A DNA stretch of 64,000 bases from CALODL01 sp942492115 (GTDB taxonomy: Bacteria > Planctomycetota > Phycisphaerae > UBA1845 > CAIVHJ01): NCBI GenBank assembly GCA_942492115.1, contig CALODL010000027.1:496001-560000 (forward strand), in the 5' to 3' direction. Of this stretch, positions 1-9,600 are shown piece after piece (the first letter of the stretch is position 1; each line of letters opens with the position of its first letter). The notes beneath the pieces are model-generated. The model was not told the DNA's origin. It made no database searches and worked only from the letters and a program-made list of their open reading frames with translations. A program made the position numbers and the translations under genes.

Positions 1-3000
1 CTGGACGCCGGGACGTATTCGGCGTTTGTCGCCCCCTTCCCCCTGACCGGTGCTGAGGATTGTGCCTCGGCCTACGAAGCCACTTTGACTGATGACGTCT
101 GTCCTCCGACGTCTGTCTGCATGGGTGAGTCTGATGCGGCGTGTCAGTTGCCGGACCAGGCCGGGCATGGACTGGGCGGGGCGCTGACCTATGCGGCAAC
201 GTCTGACGCCGATATCGGCATCGGTACTGTCGCGCACGCTGCGGCGGGCAATTTCCGTCCGCTGGACGACGGATCCATTACTGAAGTGTGTTGGTGGGGC
301 GGTTATCTGGGGAACAACCCGTTGGATTGCGCTGACCTCGACTCGGATGATTTCTCAGTCACGTACTACGATGACGAGGGGGGCCGCCCGGGTGCTGTTA
401 TCGCGGGCCCGTTCACGCAGTCCCAGGGTACCTTGGGGCTGTTCGATCGCACCGTGACTGGGGAGTCGATCGGCGTGTCGCCGGTGACGATCGACGAGTA
501 CAGTTATTCGGCGACCCACGCCGCGGTCAACGTCCAACAGGATGCGTGTTACTGGCTCGAAGTCCAAAACAACTCGACGCGTGATGGTGGTTGCTTCTGG
601 GTGTGGTCGACCGCGCCCGCAGGCGATCACCTCAGCGCCCGCGTGCAACTGCAGAACCCCGTCCGCCCATACGACTACCGCCTGGGAGACGAGAGAGATT
701 ACGACCTGGCTTACTGCGTGAACATCGATACGGCCGCTGATGGCTGCGGCCAATCCGGGGCCTGCTGCAACGATTCTACGGAAGTGTGCACGGACGACGT
801 GGCAGTGGGCGAGTGCCTGTTCGTCAACGGCGGTCGACCCGGCATCGACGAGACCTGTGCCGATTTGTCGCTGCCCTGTGGCGGCGGTGGATGTTGCCTG
901 GCCGACGGCTCGTGCATCAACGCGCTGCCGGGCGATTGTGCCGCCCTCGAGGGTTACTTCCGGGCCGACTCGTTTTGTGCCCCGGACGGACTCTTGCTGT
1001 GTCCGCAGCCGGCCACCTGCATGTTCGATAATGGTCCGGGAGACCCGAACCCGCCGACGGACAATCCGACCAGTCAATTCGCCGAGGATGCGTACTACGC
1101 CGAAGCCGCTGACAATTTCAATTTCGGTGGGGACCCTGACGACGATCCATGTCGTATCACGACGATCACGACGTGGATCCAGCATTTCAACGCGGGTCCG
1201 ACTGGTGGCGGATGTGACGCCAACGCAGCGTGTACGGCAACGCCGGCGGACTACTCGGGTATCAATGTCCGCATCTACGACGACTCCTTCGCGGCAACGG
1301 GAAACACCAAGACATCCATCGACGCCTGCAACAAGGCCGTTCCTCAAGAGAACTTCTATGTGGGCGGAACACGAAACTGTCTCGTCGATGGACAATGTAC
1401 GTTGTTCAATATCGATGACGTGTGCGTCGACAATGACGGCGACGGTGATATGGAATGCACTGCGGAGTGCGAACTCGAGATCACCGATGACAGTGCGCCG
1501 ATCGTCGATCTCGATGTCGGCATGTTGCTCGTACACAGTTGGCAGGGTGATGTCGTGGTCAGCCTGCAGCACAGCACACCGGGACATCCTGATCTGACAG
1601 TGCGGTTACTGCACCGCCCGGGCCATACGATCCATCCCCAGGCGGGGCGCACGGACGGTTACGCGGCGCGCAACTTCGGGAATCCATTCACGGATATGGA
1701 GTTGGTCCTCGACGACGATTGGCCGGCACCACCGATCAATATCTATGACGGTATGGCGTCTGGACAGGAGAACTACGTTGGCCCGGCCCGTTCAGGTGGG
1801 GGCGCCGATCCGCAGGATGTGCTGTCGTCATTCGAGGGGCGCCCCAAGGAGGGGACCTGGAGGCTGTTCATCAGTGACGAGTTCGGCGTTGCAGGTAGCG
1901 GGACCATCATGCGTTGGTCGCTGCGGTTCAACAATGTCGAGGGCACGCCGCCCGGACCGAGCGGTAGCCCGCTGCACGTGCCCGAGGTCGTACCCTGCAG
2001 CACTGCGGCAGAATGTGTTGCTGCCGGCTGTGGCAGCACGGCGACTTGTAACGGGGCCAACGAATGCATGGTCGGTACCGCCCTGTGTTCGGTGCTTGCA
2101 CCAACGGGCGGGCATCGCCCCACGGTGGCCCACACCTGCGACCTTGCTGCCGGTGACTATTCGTTTCAGGCCTACGCTCCCGGTGGGGTCGTGGTGCCCG
2201 ATGCATACGTCGTAGAATTAGATCTGACCTCGTGCAACATGCTGGTTGATCAGGACGAAACACTGTGGCTGGCCATCGCACCGGAACTGCCATTCGACGA
2301 TTTCTTCCAAACGGCTCCGATGCTGTCGATGAACCATGACGGCTTGAGTGCCCAGCGCGTCTTCGAGCCCCTCGGTGTCTTCCCCTGGGTCCTGCTGGAT
2401 AACGGTCTCTCTGATCTCGCATTTCAGATCGAGGGCAACAAGCCCGGCGGCTGCGCGAGCGTTGCAGATTGCGCGGACACCAACGAGGACGGCATCCGGG
2501 ACTCCAACTGCGCCTGGTGGGAGTGCGTGGGCGGTCCGGATGGCGTGTGCGTAGGGACATCGATCGTCTTTGCCGACATGGGCGGCCAGTTCGGTGCCTG
2601 TCCGCCGGACGGGACAGCCGACGGCAACGATCGTTTCCACGCACTCAATTGCTTTGCCGACGAAGATCCCAGCGACGACACGCCACCCACGAGCTATCCT
2701 TGCGAGGCAACCCCGCCGCAAGCATATAACGTCGATGCGGGCGGCCCGTTCGGCGCGTGCACTCCGGACGGTGTCTGTGACGGCAACGATGCATTTCACG
2801 CGCTCAATGCCTTCGAAGGTGCAAGCACGTGCACGTGTCCGCTCGATCCTGCCCCCGGCCATCCTGCAGAAAGCGGCGGGCCTCTAGTCGTCGGTAGTAC
2901 GACGTTACATCTCGAGCCGGTCGTCCAACGCGCCCGGCCAGGTGACCTCGTCGATGTCCGTGTCATCCTCGATGCGCCGGTCGATGACCTTCGCGGTTAT

Positions 3001-3354
3001 CAGTTGCATCTCGGCGTCAACGGCGGTGCGCGCGGTGACCTCGAGCTGGTCGATATCGTCATTGAGAATGATAGTGTTTTCGCGGGCCTCGACGCCTGGG
3101 ATGCTTTCAATGTTGCCACGGGTCAGATGGTCGCCGGCTTGGATACACCGGGTACCGCAACAGGCCCCGCTGGGTACCTGGCGACCTTCACCTATCGGGT
3201 CGGCCGCAGTGCCCAGGGGCGCTTCGCTGTGCACATCATGCACGACGACAACGATCCACGCGACCGGACTTTCCTTCTGGGCACTCCGACAAACGGCAAG
3301 GTCGCTATCAAAGGAAGTACGCCGGCCGTGATCGAGGTCAGGAAGCAGCGGTAG
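1..3354 (+). CDS. Giant secreted multidomain protein (5'-truncated by window edge): CWWG domain, P-domain, dockerin-like pair, cohesin-like C-terminus
   Basis: The frame is open from base 1, so the N-terminus lies outside the window; 1117 codons remain before TAG. Residues are numbered from base 1. Residues 1-30 look like the end of a PPC-like domain. A Cys/Trp-rich domain follows (about 38-240, CQLPDQ then CWWG at 97-100, WSTAP, CVN). Next comes a Cys-rich GACC segment (about 253-335). A proprotein-convertase P-domain lies near 490-645 (HSWQGD, GTWRLFISDEFG). Two dockerin-like loops follow (about 857-885 and 914-940, core DGNDxFHALNxF), then a cohesin-like domain (about 963-1117, DLRGYQLHL, QMVAG). 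The whole fragment parallels the C-terminal part of the protein at 45926-50503. It is presumably extracellular, with calcium-binding loops. No catalytic domain is recognisable. Its role is unknown; assembly on or near the surface is an inference. Confidence 0.8.
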   Translation: MDAGTYSAFVAPFPLTGAEDCASAYEATLTDDVCPPTSVCMGESDAACQLPDQAGHGLGGALTYAATSDADIGIGTVAHAAAGNFRPLDDGSITEVCWWGGYLGNNPLDCADLDSDDFSVTYYDDEGGRPGAVIAGPFTQSQGTLGLFDRTVTGESIGVSPVTIDEYSYSATHAAVNVQQDACYWLEVQNNSTRDGGCFWVWSTAPAGDHLSARVQLQNPVRPYDYRLGDERDYDLAYCVNIDTAADGCGQSGACCNDSTEVCTDDVAVGECLFVNGGRPGIDETCADLSLPCGGGGCCLADGSCINALPGDCAALEGYFRADSFCAPDGLLLCPQPATCMFDNGPGDPNPPTDNPTSQFAEDAYYAEAADNFNFGGDPDDDPCRITTITTWIQHFNAGPTGGGCDANAACTATPADYSGINVRIYDDSFAATGNTKTSIDACNKAVPQENFYVGGTRNCLVDGQCTLFNIDDVCVDNDGDGDMECTAECELEITDDSAPIVDLDVGMLLVHSWQGDVVVSLQHSTPGHPDLTVRLLHRPGHTIHPQAGRTDGYAARNFGNPFTDMELVLDDDWPAPPINIYDGMASGQENYVGPARSGGGADPQDVLSSFEGRPKEGTWRLFISDEFGVAGSGTIMRWSLRFNNVEGTPPGPSGSPLHVPEVVPCSTAAECVAAGCGSTATCNGANECMVGTALCSVLAPTGGHRPTVAHTCDLAAGDYSFQAYAPGGVVVPDAYVVELDLTSCNMLVDQDETLWLAIAPELPFDDFFQTAPMLSMNHDGLSAQRVFEPLGVFPWVLLDNGLSDLAFQIEGNKPGGCASVADCADTNEDGIRDSNCAWWECVGGPDGVCVGTSIVFADMGGQFGACPPDGTADGNDRFHALNCFADEDPSDDTPPTSYPCEATPPQAYNVDAGGPFGACTPDGVCDGNDAFHALNAFEGASTCTCPLDPAPGHPAESGGPLVVGSTTLHLEPVVQRARPGDLVDVRVILDAPVDDLRGYQLHLGVNGGARGDLELVDIVIENDSVFAGLDAWDAFNVATGQMVAGLDTPGTATGPAGYLATFTYRVGRSAQGRFAVHIMHDDNDPRDRTFLLGTPTNGKVAIKGSTPAVIEVRKQR

Positions 3355-3433
3355 CGTCTTGAAGGGTCGGCTGCTTCAGTCGTGTGGATCAGCCCCACGC
3401 CCTGGGTCCGAGGGGGGGCGCTGTTTGCGCTTG

Positions 3434-3462
3434 AAAAAGCCCACCTTTGAACAAGGTGGGCT
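3434..3462 (-). terminator. Rho-independent terminator after tRNA-Glu
   Basis: A perfect 10-bp inverted repeat (AGCCCACCTT / AAGGTGGGCT) with a 5-nt loop is followed on the minus strand by TTTT. It sits 12 nt past the 3' end of tRNA-Glu and so probably ends that transcript. Confidence 0.85.
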
Positions 3463-3473
3463 GAGCAGTTGAT

Positions 3474-3546
3474 TGACCCCACGGGGACTCGAACCCCGGT
3501 CTTGAGGATGAGAACCTCATATCCTAGGCCGCTAGACGATGGGGCC
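3474..3546 (-). tRNA. tRNA-Glu (CTC anticodon)
   Basis: This is a 73-nt cloverleaf read on the minus strand. The 7-bp acceptor stem (GGCCCCA with TGGGGTC) has one G-T pair, the T arm contains GGTTCGAGTCC, and the anticodon loop is TTCTCAT, giving CTC (Glu). The discriminator base is A and no CCA is encoded. It lies 28 nt downstream of the hypothetical gene at 3574-4704 and before a strong terminator, so the two may be co-transcribed. Confidence 0.95.
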
Positions 3547-3573
3547 GCTGCGAGGGGGTATATTAGCGGGTGA

Positions 3574-4704
3574 TCAAGCTGCGTTCAATTCCGCGCGGAG
3601 GGCGGACGTCCCCTTTGGCCGGCGCGGGCGGGCAATCTTTGAACGCGGCGTGCGGAACGCCTCGGGGCGCCGAATGCGGGCGGATTGGACCTGTTCCCCG
3701 GTGGGGATTGCCGCGACCCGCGCTTGCAGCTCGCCGAACATCCGTCGGATCGGCTCCAACTCGGGTGCGGTCAGCTGGTAGACGTTGGGGATCTTGTCGA
3801 TGATGTCGCGCCTGGGTGTGCGGTAGGCCTCGGCGCGGGCGAGCATGTCACTCAGGATGGCCCGACATGACTGCTGCTGGCTACTGTCGAGCTCGTACAG
3901 TTCGATGAACATTCTGACATAGCGGTGCCAGGTGGTCTCGTCGAAGGTCCGGGCACCGGTCAGGTCCGCATCGATAACGACTTGTGCCTGCCGCTGCTTG
4001 CGGAGCGCTTCGGCGTGCACGGGGTCGTTTTCGAGTCCCCAGTCTTCAGGCGTCCATTTCCCGTCCATCCAGCCCTTGCGGGCGTCGAGAAAATAGCTCT
4101 TCCGTTTGTCATAGCTGGCTCGATCGCGCTGCAGAATACGGCGCTGCTCCGGCGTCAGCTCTTTCTCGAAGGTGTCGATAAAACGATCGAAATCAGTGAC
4201 CATCTCGTCGATGTGCGGGTCAAGGCCGCGTTCGAATTCTGCAATCTGTTCAGCAGTGAACGGCTCGCCCTTCGCCCGGGTCTCGAGCAGCCCCTTGGCA
4301 TGCTTGACCATGACCGGCCCATACTTGAAGCCCAGCGTCCAGCCTTCGCGGAACACCATGCGTTGAAAATTCCTGGTCTGATCGGGCGTCAGCGTGTAGC
4401 GCTCCTGGACCGCATTGGTCAGATGATCCAGTCGGGCCTTGAAATTCCACGGCGGAATACGCGTCAGGCTTCGACTGAACTCGAGTGCCGCCGTATCCGC
4501 CTCTGAGTCCCACCCGTTGCGCGTCCACATGCTTTCGAGGGCCTCGCTAAAAATCGGAGCCTGGTCTTCCCAATCGCCCATCTGGCGAAAGAGGTCACCC
4601 ATTTCGGGAGTCCACGCCGGGTGTTCGATGTCCTCGTCGGGCCCAGGCGCCTGTCCAGCACTCATGCAGGCGGCGGCGATCAGCAGTACGAGCGTGGTCG
4701 TCAT
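3574..4704 (-). CDS. Hypothetical secreted protein, possible lipoprotein
   Basis: 376 residues. The N-terminus (MTTTLVLLIAAACMSAG) is a short hydrophobic signal with a possible lipobox ending in Cys13, so it may be lipid-anchored. The rest is soluble, charged and probably helical (for example ELTPEQRRILQRDRASYDKR), with several short LTxxQ motifs (LTPDQT, FTAEQI, LTPEQ) and a basic C-terminus (RPRRPKGTS). I do not recognise the family. The ATG is supported by AAGGA six bases upstream, and a promoter candidate lies at 4758-4787. The stop is 28 nt before tRNA-Glu. Confidence 0.75.
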   Translation of the reverse strand: MTTTLVLLIAAACMSAGQAPGPDEDIEHPAWTPEMGDLFRQMGDWEDQAPIFSEALESMWTRNGWDSEADTAALEFSRSLTRIPPWNFKARLDHLTNAVQERYTLTPDQTRNFQRMVFREGWTLGFKYGPVMVKHAKGLLETRAKGEPFTAEQIAEFERGLDPHIDEMVTDFDRFIDTFEKELTPEQRRILQRDRASYDKRKSYFLDARKGWMDGKWTPEDWGLENDPVHAEALRKQRQAQVVIDADLTGARTFDETTWHRYVRMFIELYELDSSQQQSCRAILSDMLARAEAYRTPRRDIIDKIPNVYQLTAPELEPIRRMFGELQARVAAIPTGEQVQSARIRRPEAFRTPRSKIARPRRPKGTSALRAELNAA

Positions 4705-4757
4705 GGCAGTCCTTAGCAGGGGGAGGAGTCGCGCGGCGCTCCGGAAGTACTCAATCC

Positions 4758-4787
4758 ATTTTACGGTCAGTCCCGCCGTATAGACAA
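4758..4787 (-). promoter_or_regulatory. Candidate promoter for the gene at 3574-4704
   Basis: Read on the minus strand, TTGTCT and TAAAAT are separated by 18 bases, and the predicted start of transcription is about 45-50 nt before the ATG. The match to the housekeeping sigma consensus is moderate. The rest of the stretch between 4788 and the MITE-like element holds nothing I recognise. Confidence 0.35.
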
Positions 4788-4870
4788 CGCGGATGCGTAA
4801 CTTCGGACCTCGATGCGTAAGGGATAGCCGTGGAAGGAGTTAGGCGTGTCCGCGCCGTGCCACTAAAAAA

Positions 4871-5035
4871 GGGTTCTTCACGCATTTCCGGGATGGGCCC
4901 GCACACATGATCCTGTTCGCACTCCGTCATGATGCCAACCTGTTTGACGGGCAAGGTCCGCCTCCGGCGGACTGCGGTCAAGGGCTCGAGCCCGCAGTCG
5001 GAGAGGACGTCCGGTCCCGCAAATCCGTGAACAAC
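4871..5035. mobile_element. MITE-like element (165 bp) with ISL3-like terminal inverted repeats
   Basis: The ends are inverted repeats: GTTCTTCACGCATTTCCGGG from 4873 matches the complement of the right end at about 5015-5035 at 18 of 21 positions. The left terminus reads GGGTTCTTCA, close to the GGTTCTTCA of the adjacent insertion sequence. It is flanked by A runs (4865-4870 and 5036-5042), which fits duplication of an A-rich target. No coding sequence of the right kind lies inside, so it would need a transposase in trans, plausibly of the ISL3 family. The inside holds a smaller GC-rich palindrome (near 4950-4975). Confidence 0.6.
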
Positions 5036-5042
5036 AAAAAAA

Positions 5043-6555
5043 GGTTCTTCAGCACAATCTGTGGCAGATAAATAGCTCTCTCGTCTTCTGACTCTGGAGC
5101 TGCCAGGGGTGCCCCTTGCGCCCCGCCCCCGTCATCGTCGGCCCAAGGGCCCTCCGGGCCGCGGCGGGCGCGACCGACGCTGACGGCGACGGAGCTCCAG
5201 GGGCTCATCGTCGATCATGTTGATAAAGAAGCATCGCTCGAAGCCCGTAGAATGTTGTTGCCTAAAACGACGTTCTGCGGAGACCCCGAACGATGCTACT
5301 GAAGACTCTCCTCAATCGTGTTCACCCGGTCAAGGGTTTCGTCTACGAGAAGGTGCATTTGCTCACTGATGAGCCAGAGGAGCGTCTGGAAGTCCTTGTG
5401 CGACCACGGCAGGGCTCCCGACCGTATTGCTCCGGTTGCGGACGACGTCGGCCGGTCTACGACCATCTGGATGAACGCAGGTTCGCATTCGTACCGTTGT
5501 GGGCCATCCCCGTATATCTCCTTTACACCATGCGACGAGTGAAGTGTCCGACGTGCGGCATCAAGGTCGAGATGGTGCCGTGGTCGACCGGGAAGCGACC
5601 GATGACCCGAGCCTATGCTGTATTCCTGGCACGGTGGGCGAGTCGACTGAGTTGGAAGGAAGTTGCCGAGATCTTCCGCACGAGCTGGGAGAGCGTCTTC
5701 CGCTCAGTACAGTGGGTCGTCGAGTACGGCCTGAAACACCGCGATTTGGAGGGAATCACGGCGATCGGTGTTGACGAAGTGCAATTCCGCAAGGGACATA
5801 AGTATTTGACGCTGGTCTATCAGATCGATTCACATTGTCGGCGATTGCTGTGGATCGGCGAGAACCGAACATCGAAGACGCTGTTGCGCTTCTTCAAGTG
5901 GTTCAGCAAGGACAGAACGCGCGCGAGTTGACCTTCATTTGCAGTGACATGTGGCGTGGATACGTCAAGGTGATTGCCAAGAAGGCTGCCCATGCCGTTC
6001 ACATCCTCGACCGCTACCACATTGTCGCCAATCTCAATCGAGCGCTCGACAAGGTTCGGGCTGAAGAGTCAAAGCGTCTGGCCAGAGAAGGATACGAGCC
6101 CATTCTCAAGCGGACGCGGTGGTGCTTCCTCAAGCGACCAGAGAACCTCACCACAGGGCAAGACGTCAAGCTCGACGATGTCCTGCAGTATGACCTCAAG
6201 ACCGTCAGAGCCTACTTGCTCAAAGAAAGCTTCCAGGCGTTATGGAACTACAGCTCTCCGTACTGGGCAGGATGGTTCCTCGATCGCTGGGTAACCAGGG
6301 CCATGCGCAGTCGCCTCGAACCAGTCAAGAAAGTAGCCCGCAGCGTTCGCCAACATCGCGAGCTCATTCTCAACTGGTTTCGGGCACGCAAACAGTTCTC
6401 AAGCGGTATCGTCGAGGGGCTCAACTACAAAGTGAAACTGACAGTCAGAAAAGCGTATGGATTCTCAAGCCTCGAATACGGGCAAGTAGCCATTTATCAC
6501 GCACTTGGAAACCTGCCGCAACCAAAACTCGACCACAGATTCTGCTGAGGAGGCC
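5043..6555 (+). mobile_element. ISL3-family insertion sequence (about 1.5 kb)
   Basis: Imperfect terminal inverted repeats lie at 5043-5064 and 6533-6555. Their inner parts, TCAGCA(c/g)AATCTGTGG, agree at 15 of 16 positions. Both sides carry a run of A (7 on the left, 9 on the right), consistent with an 8-bp target duplication of A, which is the usual ISL3 duplication length. The element carries one transposase gene whose stop lies inside the right repeat. It has landed in the T tract of the rpoC terminator, directly beside the MITE-like element. Confidence 0.8.
5293..6548 (+). CDS. ISL3-family transposase, broken by a one-base frameshift
   Basis: Two overlapping frames (5293-5931 and 5835-6548) together give a normal-length ISL3 transposase of about 418 residues. 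The N-terminal zinc-binding part has two CxxC pairs (CSGCG and CPTCG). The DDE catalytic residues are visible: Asp in AIGVDEVQ, Asp in CSDMW, and Glu in IVEGLNYKVK. The frame changes near 5905-5925; the second frame continues as QNARELTFICSDMW, so restoring one base gives a continuous protein. I see no clear slippery heptamer, so this is more likely a sequence error or an inactivating deletion than programmed shifting. It acts in cut-and-paste transposition of its own element. Confidence 0.85.
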
Positions 6556-6589
6556 AAAAAAAAAGCCCCCCGGCCAGGGCCGAGGGGCT
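6556..6589 (-). terminator. rpoC operon terminator, with an insertion sequence abutting its T tract
   Basis: A GC-rich hairpin (AGCCCCTCGG / CCGGGGGGCT on the minus strand) is followed by nine T, 23 nt after the rpoC stop. The T run is also the boundary of the ISL3 element, so the terminator appears intact because the target tract was duplicated. Confidence 0.85.
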
Positions 6590-6611
6590 GAGGTTCAATA
6601 CGCATTCAATA

Positions 6612-9600
6612 CTACTTGTCTTCCGGCGGCCGCTTCGGAATCGGCGGCAGCAGGCTCGAGACAGTTGCAGCCATCTCTTCGCTCGTCGTCGGAACCATCG
6701 GCTCTCCAGAGGGCGCGGAGATCGTGGACCCGGGCGGCGGTGCCGGAACGGCGATCGCATCGGGCATCTGGATCTCGCTTGGCGTTTCCTGCTTCTCGGG
6801 AACCGGCTCGCCTACGGACTTCAGTTTGACGTGCAGATACGGTTTGAACGCCGTGCCTGCCGGGATGAGGTGACCGAGCGTTACGTTTTCCTTCAAACCG
6901 CGCAACTTGTCGACCGCACCAGCCAGGGCCGCCTCGGTCAAGACCTTGGTGGTTTCCTGGAACGATGCGGCGCTGATGAACGATTCGCTCTGCAGGCTGG
7001 CTTTGGTGATGCCAAGCAGCAGGGTGCGCGCGGACGCCGGCTTGGGTTTGCGACCCTTGGCTGGCGCGCCCCCTTCGTCCTCGACCGCCTCGTTGATTTC
7101 GGATAACTCCGCCTTGGCGACGATTGCGTCTTTGTCCAGGTCGGTATCGCCCGGATCGCTGACCCGCACACTCTTGCTCAAGCGGTCGTTCTCGGCTCGG
7201 AACCTGAACTTATCCACGACTTCACCGGGCAGGAACTTCGAGTCGCCAGGCGTCTCGATCTTCACCTTGTGCAGCATCTGACCGAGGATGACCTCGATGT
7301 GCTTGTCGTTGATCGTCACGTTCTGCGAACGGTAGACGGCCTGGACCTCGATGGTCAGGTAGTGGAACAGGGCCTCTTCACCCTTGATCCGCAAGATATC
7401 GTGCGGTTCGAGCGGGCCCTCGATCAGGGGGTCACCCGCCGAGACATAGTCACCGGCGTGGACCATGAGCTGGCGGTCCTGTGGAACATGGTGTTCCTTC
7501 TCGATGCCCGATTCGCTGCGAACGACGATGGTCATCTTGCCCCGACGCTTGTCGGCCCGGATCTCGACAGTGCCGGAGATCTCGGCCATGACGGCCGGTT
7601 CTTTCGGCTTGCGTGCTTCGAACAGTTCTGTGACACGCGGCAGACCACCGGTGATGTCCTGCGTTCCGGCCATCGCTCGCGGCTGGCGAGCAAGCAGGGC
7701 ACCCGGGACAATCTTCTGGCCCTCTTCGACTTCGATACGCGCCTTGGCCGGCAGATAGTGGTAGTCGAGCACGGCGCCGTTCTTGTCTTCGATGATGATC
7801 TGCGGGTGACGTTCACCTTGGTGCTCGATCACCACGAACTTGGCGCCGGTTCGCTCCTCTTCGAGCCGCACGGTTTCGCCTTCGGCGATGTCCTGGAAGC
7901 GGACGAACCCGCCGACTTCAGCGAGGATCGGCGTCAAGTGCGGATCCCACTGCACGATGATCTCGCCAGCCTTGACCTTGGTGCCTTCCTTGGACGACAC
8001 CTCGGAGCCATACGGCACCTTGAAGCGCTCGAGTTCGCGGCCCTTGTCGTCGTTGACCAGAATCTCGCCATTGCGTTTGAGGACGACCAGGCGTTTCTTG
8101 CCTTCCTCGTCCGGAACCTCGGCGACATTGAGGTTCTCGAAAGCAATGGTTCCACCACGGGCCGAACTGATTGTGTTTTCGAGAACACTATGCGAAGCAA
8201 CGCCACCGGTGTGGAAAGTTCGCATGGTCAGCTGCGTACCTGGCTCACCGATCGACTGCGCGGCGATGATACCAACGGCCATTCCTTCTTCGACCAGGTG
8301 GCCGGTGGACAGGTCGAGACCATAGCATCGTGCACAGATCCCCATCGGGCTCTCGCAGGTCAGCGGGCTGCGGATACGAATGGCGTCCAGGCCCAGGTCC
8401 TCGATCTTGTTGGCCACATCACGCGAAATGATCTGGTTTTCTGCGACGATCAGCTCGTCTGTAATCGGATTACGAATCGGATCGCGTGCCGTCCGCCCGA
8501 TGATCTGATCACCCAGGTGAATATCGACTTCTTCACCCTTATACACGGCACCCTTGGTGATCCCCTGAATTGTCCCGCATTCGTTCTCGGTCACGATGAC
8601 GTTTTGCGCGACGTCGGCAAGCTTGCGAGTCAGGTAGCCCGAGTCGGCAGTCTTCAGCGCGGTATCGGCCAGTCCCTTGCGGGCACCGTGCGTTGAGCTG
8701 AAGTACTCGAGGACGGTCAGTCCTTCTCGGAAGTTGGCTTTGATCGGCGTCTCGATGATCTCGCCGGACGGCTTGGCCATCAGAGCACGCATGCCGGCCA
8801 ATTGACGAATCTGATCGACTGAGCCTCGAGCACCCGAGTCGACCATCAGATAGATCGGGTTGATGTACCGGCTGCGGTCTTTGGAGTTCTTGTCAACGTA
8901 ACCGCCATCGACGTCACGATAGTCGTTTTCGAGTTCCAACAGCATTTCTTGCGTCACGTTTTCGCGGGCGTGGATCCACACGTCAATCAGCTGGTTGTAA
9001 CGTTCCAGCGGGGTCAGCGCGCCTTGTTGGAAGTCACGCTCGATACGATCGACGCGTTTCTGGGCGGCGTCGATGATCTGGGTTTTCTTCGCCGGTACCC
9101 GCATATCGCTCACGCCGAAGGACAGGCCAGCCAGCGTACTGCGGCGGAAACCCATGTCCTTGATGCGATCGAGCAGGTCGATGGTTACGGACCGGCCAAG
9201 CTGGGTGTGCGAATCCGCAATCACGCGGGCTGCACCCTTTTGTGTCAGGGCGTAGTTGTAGAACGGCATTTCGTGGGGCAGGATTTCGTTGAAGGTCAGT
9301 CGTCCAATTGTCGTGACGATGATGCCGTTTTCGGGCAGCGGCTTGGGAGCTGCTTTTTGCGATTCGACCATATGCGAACGACGAAGTCGGACGCGAATGG
9401 GTTGATGAATATCGATGCGCCCGAGGTCGTAGGCCAGCAGAGCTTCATGCGGGTCGGCAAAACTCTTGAGGTCCTTTTCGTCGTAGTCGCCCTTGACGTA
9501 TTTCTCGAACGTCAAGTAATAGATGCCGAGCACGATGTCCTGCGATGGCGACATGATCGGCGCGCCGTTCGACGGTCCGAAGATGTTGTTCGTCGAGAGC

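Noticed and set aside
5880..5935. Programmed frameshift in the ISL3 transposase
   Set aside because: No clear slippery heptamer or downstream structure, and similar indels occur in non-mobile genes here.
7269..8696. Long plus-strand frame opposite the 3' half of rpoC
   Set aside because: Complement of rpoC. The composition is that of a reversed conserved gene.
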